From NCBI RefSeq assembly GCF_000014185.1, contig NC_008148.1:2398001-2462000 (forward strand): a stretch of 64,000 bases of DNA. The letters are read 5' to 3'. The first letter of the stretch is position 1. Each line of letters opens with the position of its first letter. The stretch is from Rubrobacter xylanophilus DSM 9941 (GTDB lineage: Bacteria; Actinomycetota; Rubrobacteria; Rubrobacterales; Rubrobacteraceae). Made by a program: the position numbers and the translations under genes. Below are positions 58,416 to 64,000 of the stretch, piece after piece. A model generated the notes under the pieces. That model saw only the letters and a list, made by a program, of their open reading frames with translations, searched no databases and had not been told where the DNA came from.

Positions 58416-59243
58416 GTGCCCGTGATGCTCTCCGGGGAGACGAGCGTAGACTACGACGTCCGCGGCGAGGGGCCGCCGCTCGTCCTGATCGGCGGCCTGG
58501 GCTTCGGCCGGTGGTCGTGGTTCAGGCAGGTCCCCGCCCTCTCCCGCCACTTCAGGACGGTGACCTTCGACGTCCGGGGGGAGCAGCGCCTGCGCCGGGG
58601 CGTGCCGGACCTGGCCGCCGAGGTGCTGGCGCTCATGGACCACCTGGGCCTCCCCAGAGCGCACCTGATGGGCAGCTCGCTCGGCGGCTTCGTGGCCCAA
58701 CAGCTCGCGCTGGAGAGGCCGGAGCGCGTGAACCGGCTGGTGCTCGTGGGCACCAGCCCCGGCCGGGGCAGCCCGAAGACCATGTCGCCGCAGGCGCTCC
58801 TGGACATGGCGGGCTGGCCGGGGCTGAGCGCGGAGCGCGCCGTGCGCCGGGGGCTGGAGACGGCGACCTCGCAGGACTACAGAAACCGCAGGCCGCAAGA
58901 GTTCGAGCACCTCGTGCGCTGGCGCATGGCCGACTCCCCCTCCGCCGCCACCTACTACGAGCAGCTGCGGGCAGGGGCCCGCTTCGACTCCTCCCGCGAC
59001 CTCGGCCGCATAACCGCCCCGGCGCTCGTGATCCACGGCACCGAAGACCGCTACGTCCCCCCGGCAAACGGCGCGGCCCTCGCCGCAGGTATCCCCAACT
59101 CGCGCCTGCGGCTCCTGGACAGGGCAGGACACCTGGTCTTTATCGAGCGGTTCGCCGACGTCAACCGCGAGACCGTGACCTTCCTCAAAGCAGGCGCGAG
59201 AAGAAGCAGCAGGTGCCGCCGCAGAGCCCGCCAGACTTCGTAA
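58416..59243 (+). CDS. alpha/beta hydrolase (3-oxoadipate enol-lactonase/haloalkane-type)
   Basis: A 275-residue hydrolase. LIGGLGFGRWSWF is the oxyanion loop, MGSSLGGFVAQQLALERP has the nucleophile Ser, HGTEDRYVPPANG the Asp and DRAGHLVFIERF the His. The usual HG of the oxyanion loop is IGG. GTG 58416 is preferred over GTG 58407, because GAGGAGG lies eight bases before it. The Arg/Ser-rich C-terminal tail (GARRSSRCRRRARQTS) is unusual. Several alpha/beta hydrolases of this window are unlinked paralogs. Confidence 0.83.
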   Translation: MPVMLSGETSVDYDVRGEGPPLVLIGGLGFGRWSWFRQVPALSRHFRTVTFDVRGEQRLRRGVPDLAAEVLALMDHLGLPRAHLMGSSLGGFVAQQLALERPERVNRLVLVGTSPGRGSPKTMSPQALLDMAGWPGLSAERAVRRGLETATSQDYRNRRPQEFEHLVRWRMADSPSAATYYEQLRAGARFDSSRDLGRITAPALVIHGTEDRYVPPANGAALAAGIPNSRLRLLDRAGHLVFIERFADVNRETVTFLKAGARRSSRCRRRARQTS

Positions 59244-59281
59244 CAGAAACTTGAAATTTGACATATCCGTGTTACAAATTT
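59240..59281. promoter_or_regulatory. AT-rich promoter with nested inverted repeats
   Basis: TTGAAA (59251-59256) and TACAAA (59273-59278) are 16 bases apart on the plus strand. GTAACA (59240-59245) pairs with TGTTAC (59270-59275), and AAATTTG (59254-59260) with CAAATTT (59275-59281). Such nested symmetry is typical of TetR-type operators. The block is strikingly AT-rich against its surroundings. Confidence 0.55.
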
Positions 59282-59284
59282 GGT

Positions 59285-59402
59285 CGAGCCCGGCGTCCGG
59301 GCAGGACTCCCCACCACAGAGCTCTACCTCCTTCCTCTTCCCTCCCCCATGCCTACACCCCTTCCAGAGCCCCACGAGGCGGGCGCCGGGCTCTCTTTGT
59401 TT
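59285..59402 (+). ncRNA. candidate short transcript between promoter and terminator
   Basis: Downstream of the promoter at 59251-59278 there is no convincing coding frame, but 59366-59394 forms a hairpin AGAGCCC/GGGCTCT followed by CTTTGTTTC, a plausible terminator. The span of about 110 bases also holds CCCGG-cgt-CCGGG (about 59288-59300) and a pyrimidine-rich middle. I recognise no RNA family. Confidence 0.35.
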
Positions 59403-59438
59403 CGGGATGACGCCTGCGGGCCATCTGTTAGAATCAGG

Positions 59439-59718
59439 GGTGTGCCGCGCTAAGCGGGGAGCTGGCGATGCCCTGAACCTGCGATCGCCTAGCAGGGCCT
59501 AGATCCCCGCCCGAGGCGGTCCGGGTTCGGTGGAGGCCGGTGTCATGTGCGGCGTCGATGGTCCGGTCCCGGGCAATGGGGGCCCGTGAACCGTGTCAGG
59601 GCCGGGAGGCAGCAGCACTAAGCGGGTCACCCCATGTGCTGCGGGGCAGCCGGGCCGGAGCTGGCGGCCGGACGCTCGCCGGGTCTGGTCCCGTCGACGG
59701 CGGGGTGCGCGGCACACC
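59439..59718 (+). ncRNA. ffs: signal recognition particle RNA, large (Alu-containing) type
   Basis: 280 bases. The ends pair perfectly over 12 bp (59439-59450 with 59707-59718). The S-domain core reads GTGTCAGGGCCGGGAGG then CAGCAGCACTAAG, the Ffh-binding loop. The 5' part has the Alu-domain layout with internal stems. It is followed by TTTTTCTCTGCTTTT as terminator. TAGAAT at 59429-59434 is its -10 box. Position directly upstream of dnaX is common in Gram-positives. Function: co-translational membrane targeting with Ffh. Confidence 0.92.
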
Positions 59719-59751
59719 TTTTTCTCTGCTTTTGGGGCCGCCGGTCTCCGG

Positions 59752-59757
59752 TATACT
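59752..59757 (+). promoter_or_regulatory. -10 box of dnaX
   Basis: TATACT, 33 bases before the ATG; no clear -35 because it lies in the T-rich terminator of the SRP RNA (TTTTGG at 59730-59735). Confidence 0.45.
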
Positions 59758-59790
59758 AGCTCTCGTGCAGGCTTCGGGAACTCGTCGCGC

Positions 59791-61494
59791 ATGAAGCACG
59801 CCACCCTCTACCGCAGGTGGCGACCCCGGACCTTCGGGGAGATAGCCGGCCAGGAGCCGGTCGTCCGCACGCTCCGGAGGGCCATAGAGACGGGGCGCGT
59901 GGCCCACGCCTACCTGTTCAGCGGGCCGCGGGGCACAGGCAAGACCTCGACGGCCAAGGTGCTGGCCATGGGCCTCAACTGCGCGCAGGGCCCCACGCCC
60001 GAGCCCTGCGGGCGGTGCGAGAGCTGCCGGTCCATAGTGGCCGGCTCCTCCATGGACGTCATCGAGATGGACGCCGCCTCCAACCGGGGGATAGACGAGA
60101 TCCGGGAGCTGCGCGACCGGGTCAACCTCGCCCCGGCGGCCGGGCGGGCCAAGGTCTACATCATCGACGAGGTCCACATGCTCACCACCGAGGCGTTCAA
60201 CGCGCTCCTCAAGATGCTGGAGGAGCCCCCCGAGCACGTGGTCTTCGTGCTGGCCACCACCGAGAAGCACAAGGTCCTGCCCACCATCATCAGCCGCTGC
60301 CAGAGCTTCGACTTCCGCCGGCCCGGCGTGGGGACGCTGGTGGAGAAGCTCTCCGAGATAGCGCGGGCCGAGGGCATAGAGGCCGAGCGGGAGGCCCTGA
60401 CCGCCATCGCCCGGGCGAGCGGGGGCTCCTTCCGGGACGCCGAGGGGATGCTGGACCAGATCTCCTCGTTCTCCGAAGGGCGGGTGACGGTGGCGCTGGT
60501 GCGCGAGCTGCTGGGCAGCGCGGGGCCGGAGATGCTCGCCGAGACGGCCGATGCCCTCCACGAGCGCCGGGCGGCCGACGCCCTCCGGGTGGTGGACCGG
60601 CTCTCCTCCGAGGGGAGGGACCTCGGGCAGTTCGCCGCCGAGCTTATCTCCCACCTGAGGGTGCTGATGCTGCTGCCGCACGCCCCGGAGGCCGCCCTGG
60701 CCGAGGCCGGCCCCGAGGAGCGCCCCGCGCTGGAGGAGCAGGCCCGGAGGATCCCCACCGGGGAGACCGTCCGCATGATAGAGGCGCTCGGGGAGACCTC
60801 GGGCAGGATCCGGCGCGGCGGCGACCCGAAGCTCGAGCTGGAGCTCTGCTTCCTGAAGCTCGCCCGCGACTACACCGAGCCCTCCCTGGAGGGCCTCGTA
60901 AGGCGGGTGGAGGCCCTGGAGAAAAGGCTCGAGGAGGGCTCCGCTCCCCCGCGGGAAAACCCCGCGAAGGAGTCCCCGGAACAGCCGCCGGACGGCCGCG
61001 CCGGGGAGGCGCCCCCCCGGCAGGAGGAGCCCCCGCGCACGGGGGCAGAGCTCGACTGGGACTCCGTTCTGCAGGAGCTGAGGGCCCGGAGGCAGGTCCC
61101 GGTCGCCGCCCTGTACGAGAGCGCCCGCGTGGAGGGGTGCGAGGACGGGCTCGTGAAGATCTCCTTCCCCGAGGAGCTCGCGCCGCTGATGAAGTCCGCC
61201 GGGGAGCCCAAGCGGGTGGAGCCGCTGCGCGACGTCCTGGAGGAGCGGCTGGGCTTCCGGCCCCGGGTGGAGCTAAAGCTCTCCGGGGAGGCTCCTCCCC
61301 GCCCCCCCGCCGCATACCCCCCCTCCCCGGAACCCGCGCGGCGGGAGGGAGAGGACGCGCCCCGCGCGCAGGAGCGTCCGCACCCTCCCCGGGAGGGGCC
61401 GGAGGGCGAGGAAGATGTGATCCGCAGCCAGGACGAGGTCTTCGAGCTGGCCCGGCGCCACCTGGGAGGGCGCCCAGACGCGCGCGGGGGCTGA
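59791..61494 (+). CDS. dnaX: DNA polymerase III subunit gamma/tau
   Basis: Clamp-loader ATPase and organiser of the replisome. 567 residues. Walker A is GPRGTGKTS (45-53), the zinc knuckle is Cys64, Cys73, Cys76, Cys79, Walker B is VYIIDEVHML, and sensor 1 is VLATTEKHK. Residues up to about 365 are the AAA+ core; a Pro/Glu/Arg-rich linker follows (about 400-450) and a C-terminal domain (RARRQVPVAALYESA onward). I see no slippery A run that would create a separate gamma form. Starts 72 bases after the SRP RNA. Confidence 0.96.
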   Translation: MKHATLYRRWRPRTFGEIAGQEPVVRTLRRAIETGRVAHAYLFSGPRGTGKTSTAKVLAMGLNCAQGPTPEPCGRCESCRSIVAGSSMDVIEMDAASNRGIDEIRELRDRVNLAPAAGRAKVYIIDEVHMLTTEAFNALLKMLEEPPEHVVFVLATTEKHKVLPTIISRCQSFDFRRPGVGTLVEKLSEIARAEGIEAEREALTAIARASGGSFRDAEGMLDQISSFSEGRVTVALVRELLGSAGPEMLAETADALHERRAADALRVVDRLSSEGRDLGQFAAELISHLRVLMLLPHAPEAALAEAGPEERPALEEQARRIPTGETVRMIEALGETSGRIRRGGDPKLELELCFLKLARDYTEPSLEGLVRRVEALEKRLEEGSAPPRENPAKESPEQPPDGRAGEAPPRQEEPPRTGAELDWDSVLQELRARRQVPVAALYESARVEGCEDGLVKISFPEELAPLMKSAGEPKRVEPLRDVLEERLGFRPRVELKLSGEAPPRPPAAYPPSPEPARREGEDAPRAQERPHPPREGPEGEEDVIRSQDEVFELARRHLGGRPDARGG

Positions 61495-61504
61495 GCCCGC
61501 CTCC

Positions 61505-64000
61505 CTAACCCCCGCCCAGCACCACGCACCGGAGACGGCCGAGGAGGTCCGTGATCAGGGTCTGCCCCGGGGGGCACGCCGGAGCGCTCCCCCCGCCCTC
61601 CGAAGGGGCGGCGGTCGTCTCGGGGGCGCCCTGCTGCGGCGCCTGCTGCTGGCCCGAGGCGGGCGCCGTCTGCTGCGGCGCCTGCTGCTGGCCCGGCGAA
61701 GGAGCGGGGGCGCTCTGCTGCGGCGCCTGCTGCCGGCCCGAGCCTCCGGCCGGCTGCTGCTGCGGAGGCGACGGCGGGCGCGAGGCCCCGCCCCCCTGCT
61801 GCGGGGGCGGCGGGGGTTGCCGCGCGGGGCGCTGCTCCGGCGCGGGCTCCCTCCCCTGGCCCCCGGCCGGAGGAGGCCCGCTCCCGCCCTCTCTCCCCTT
61901 CCCCTCCTGCGGGGAGCCGCCACCTCTGGAGGAGGGCTCGCCCCCCTTTCTCCCGCCGGACGCCCCCTCCCCCCTCCTCCCCGCGTCCGGCCCGCCGGAG
62001 GCGTCGCGCTTCCCGGCAACCTGCTTCTCGTGCACCTTCTCCACCTGCTCGTTCGTCTCCTCCTGCACGGCCTCGCCGCCGGGCCTCTTCCGCCGCCCCG
62101 CCCCCTCCGGGCCCTCCTCCCTCTCCGCCGGGGGCTCCGGCGCGGCTTCCGGCACGCCGGCCGGGGAGGGGGCCGGGTTCTCCGGGGCCGGCCGGTGGTC
62201 GTAGGGCGGGACCGCCGGGTTCCAGGGCCGGTAGCCCGGCGCCGGGGGCGGGGAGAAGAAACCGCCCCCGCAGCTCCCCGGAGGCGGCACGTAGGGGTCG
62301 GCGCCGGTGGCGCGCCCGCCGTTCTGCCGCAGCCACTCCAGGAGCGGGTAGGGGTTCTTCGCGCCGGAGGCCGCCTCGGCCCGGCCGTCCTGGACATACC
62401 AGCCCAGGTGCAGGTGCGGGTCGAAGGGACCGGGGGTGCCGGGGACGGAGGAGTAGCCCGTGTGCCCGACGTAGCCTATGACGTCCCCGGCCTCGACCCG
62501 CTGGCCGAACTCCAGCGGCGGGCGTCCCGCCTGGTGGGCGTAGTAGAGCTCGTCGCCGGCCCGGATCGGCCCGACGCTCTCCGTGGCCTCCACCACCACG
62601 ATCCAGCCGCCCAGGTAGTTCCACCAGTCCGTGTCCTGCCCGTAGGCCGGCCGCACTATGCCGTCGGTGATGGAGTAGATGGGGGTGCCCTGCGGGGCGA
62701 AGATGTCGGTGCCCTCGTGCCCCCCGTTGGGCCGCGCCGCGCCCCAGTCGTTGGTGTAGTCGTCCATGTAGCGCGGGGGCAGCGGGAAGATGGCCTCCCG
62801 GTTGCCGGAGATCTCGGGTCTCCGGTCCACCCCCTCCGGCACGGCCGGAGCAGCCCGGCAGCCGCCCCCCGCCGCAACCGGGATCTCGGGGGCCCTGCCG
62901 TCCAGGTAGGCCTCGGCCAGCGCGAGCACCCGCCGCACGTACTCGTCGGAGTTGTTGTAGGCGTAGAGCGCCCTGTAGTAGTCCCCGGGCGCCCCGGAAC
63001 GGACCAGGTAGTTGGCGGCCCCGAAGATGGCGTCCCGGTAGAAGCAGACGTCCCGCGAGCCGTCGCCGTCGGCGTCCACTCCGTAGGCCTCCCAGGTGGA
63101 CCTCAAAAACTGCATCGGCCCCACGGCGCTTCCGTAGGCGGTGGGCGGCCCCGCGACGCAGGTGTACTCCTGCCCGCCGCCCCCGTGCCCGCTCTCGATC
63201 ATGCCGATGGCGGCGAGTATGGCCCAGTTGAGGCCGTACTCCTCGGCGGCGTCCCGGTAGGCCCGCAGGTAGTTGGAGGGGATGGCCCCCGCGGTCGCCG
63301 GCGGGACGCCGGACGGCCCGCCGGCCCTGCCGTCCTTCCCGGAGCCGCACAGATCCACATCCCCAGCGACGAGGTTGGCCAGCGTCTTGTTGAGCATCTC
63401 CCTGAGCGCCGCCAGGTTGGAGGGGTTCCCGAGCTCCGCGGGCCGGATGAGGGCCCCGCTCCGGGCGGCGGCCTCCCGGTCCACCCCGATGGAGAGCGCG
63501 GGCCCCCCGCGGCCGCCGGAGAAGTCCGCCCGCGAGGCCCGCAGGCTCCCGGCCTCCACCCTCGCCCCGTCGAGCGTGAGGTCGAGCGGCCGGGCCCCGA
63601 GGCGCAGACACCCCCCGGAGAGGGCGAAGGTGAACCCGGTCGCCTCTATGGCGAGGTCCGTCATGACCACGGGCCCGGGGGCCTTCTGGTTCACGGCCAT
63701 CCGCAGGTCGCCGAGCTCGGCCACCGGAGAGACCTCGGAGAGCCGCAGCCCGTAGATGGTGGCCCTCTGGAACTCGATCCTGGTCCGCAGCGGCTCGCCG
63801 CCGCCCGGCGGGAGCAGCGCTATGGAGACCCCCTCCCCCTCTATCCGGTCGGAGTTGATGATGAACCTGTCGGTGATGGCCGGGGTCTCGGAGACGGAGT
63901 AGTCCGAAGGGAGGAGCGCGAGAGCCCCCGCGAGGAACAGGAGGGCCGCGAGCCGCAGGGCGAGGGGAAGAGGCGAACGCCCCCCGCCCCGCTTTCCCCC
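61505..64000 (-). CDS. bifunctional peptidoglycan hydrolase: transglycosylase-like plus M23 peptidase, 5' end beyond window
   Basis: The frame is open from the right edge, giving at least 831 residues. Order: a hydrophobic helix (LALRLAALLFLAGALALL), a beta-rich domain of unknown type, an SLT-like domain (AILAAIGMIESGHG, then VGPMQFLRSTWEAYGVDADGDG), an M23 endopeptidase domain with His/Asp in GHEGTDIFAPQGTP and HxH in DPHLHLGW, and a long Pro/Gln/Gly/Arg tail with repeats. A GTG at 63724 could start it, but the membrane helix upstream favours the longer form. It would cut both glycan and peptide in the wall. Confidence 0.9.
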   Translation of the reverse strand, partial: GGKRGGGRSPLPLALRLAALLFLAGALALLPSDYSVSETPAITDRFIINSDRIEGEGVSIALLPPGGGEPLRTRIEFQRATIYGLRLSEVSPVAELGDLRMAVNQKAPGPVVMTDLAIEATGFTFALSGGCLRLGARPLDLTLDGARVEAGSLRASRADFSGGRGGPALSIGVDREAAARSGALIRPAELGNPSNLAALREMLNKTLANLVAGDVDLCGSGKDGRAGGPSGVPPATAGAIPSNYLRAYRDAAEEYGLNWAILAAIGMIESGHGGGGQEYTCVAGPPTAYGSAVGPMQFLRSTWEAYGVDADGDGSRDVCFYRDAIFGAANYLVRSGAPGDYYRALYAYNNSDEYVRRVLALAEAYLDGRAPEIPVAAGGGCRAAPAVPEGVDRRPEISGNREAIFPLPPRYMDDYTNDWGAARPNGGHEGTDIFAPQGTPIYSITDGIVRPAYGQDTDWWNYLGGWIVVVEATESVGPIRAGDELYYAHQAGRPPLEFGQRVEAGDVIGYVGHTGYSSVPGTPGPFDPHLHLGWYVQDGRAEAASGAKNPYPLLEWLRQNGGRATGADPYVPPPGSCGGGFFSPPPAPGYRPWNPAVPPYDHRPAPENPAPSPAGVPEAAPEPPAEREEGPEGAGRRKRPGGEAVQEETNEQVEKVHEKQVAGKRDASGGPDAGRRGEGASGGRKGGEPSSRGGGSPQEGKGREGGSGPPPAGGQGREPAPEQRPARQPPPPPQQGGGASRPPSPPQQQPAGGSGRQQAPQQSAPAPSPGQQQAPQQTAPASGQQQAPQQGAPETTAAPSEGGGSAPACPPGQTLITDLLGRLRCVVLGGG
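61632..61739. repeat. three copies of a 24-bp coding repeat
   Basis: The 24-base unit starts at 61632, 61671 and 61716 on the plus strand. Copies one and two are identical and copy three has one mismatch. On the minus strand they encode GQQQAPQQ-type repeats in the tail of the peptidoglycan hydrolase. Confidence 0.85.

Noticed and set aside
59251-59502. 83-codon frame upstream of dnaX
   Set aside because: Starts within a -35 box and runs into the SRP RNA; composition is not protein-like.
59791-61494. Programmed frameshift making a short gamma subunit in dnaX
   Set aside because: No slippery A-rich heptamer with a following hairpin is visible in the coding sequence.
61632-61739. CRISPR-like repeat spacing of a 24-bp unit
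   Set aside because: Repeats are in frame, unevenly spaced and encode a Gln/Pro tail; no cas gene or leader.
1-64000. Insertion sequences, prophage, integrase or restriction systems
   Set aside because: No transposase, integrase, terminase or methylase motif was found, and no terminal inverted repeats with target duplications.

Overview
The window is a GC-rich, densely coded chromosomal segment, probably from Rubrobacter or a close deep-branching actinomycete. This is inference from several traits: high GC, frequent AUA isoleucine codons with almost no AUU, many GTG/TTG starts, leaderless promoters, a two-gene phasin/PHB cluster, a class E sortase, a large-type SRP RNA upstream of dnaX, and a class II-type IleRS under T-box control. 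I see no insertion sequence, prophage, CRISPR array or restriction/defence island. The content is metabolic and housekeeping.

Layout. 1-7.9 kb: polyhydroxyalkanoate (PHB) block with phaC (cut by the left edge), a glutaryl-CoA-type acyl-CoA dehydrogenase, a GNAT, a thiolase (phaA-like), two phasin-like proteins, a PadR/PhaQ-type repressor with an operator inside its own promoter, phaB and a second SDR. 7.9-9.9 kb: structured terminators, a TPP riboswitch, thiE and a thiS-thiG fusion. 10-13 kb: VOC protein, quinone oxidoreductase with an in-frame 24-bp tandem duplication, type III CoA-transferase. 13-20.8 kb: methylcitrate genes prpBCD followed by acoABCX (acetoin or 2-oxoacid dehydrogenase without E3). 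20.9-27.9 kb: cyclase-family hydrolase divergent from an MFS / DUF1445 (D-glutamate-cyclase-like) / HyuA / HyuB operon, then a MOSC protein. 28-33 kb: secreted GH15-like enzyme, MFS, atypical SDR, FAD oxidoreductase, and a scar joining two gene remnants (enoyl-CoA hydratase and GntR/FCD). 33.5-41 kb: acyl-CoA dehydrogenase, short-chain fatty-acid transporter, zinc ribbon, sortase E, Dpp-type peptide transporter. 41-44.5 kb: endonuclease V behind an array of 11-bp direct repeats, a frameshifted sulfite-oxidase-like molybdoenzyme, a membrane protein. 44.5-48 kb: T-box and ileS. 48-59 kb: small envelope proteins, mutM, HAD phosphatase, frameshifted DoxX protein, hydrolases, tRNA-Ala, FmdB and DUF309 proteins. 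59.2-64 kb: candidate short transcript, SRP RNA, dnaX, and a large peptidoglycan hydrolase cut by the right edge.

Functionally, the left 35 kb handles acyl-CoA and C2-C4 carbon: acetyl-CoA to PHB (phaA, phaB, phaC, phasins), propionyl-CoA through the methylcitrate cycle, acetoin or a 2-oxoacid to acetyl-CoA, short-chain fatty-acid uptake and acyl-CoA dehydrogenation. RNA-level regulation is rich: TPP riboswitch, T-box, an attenuator between dppA and dppB, and many long GC hairpins at gene ends. The sequence carries at least three frameshift lesions, at about 33.26 kb, 43.45 kb and 52.06 kb, so either degradation or sequencing error must be considered there.
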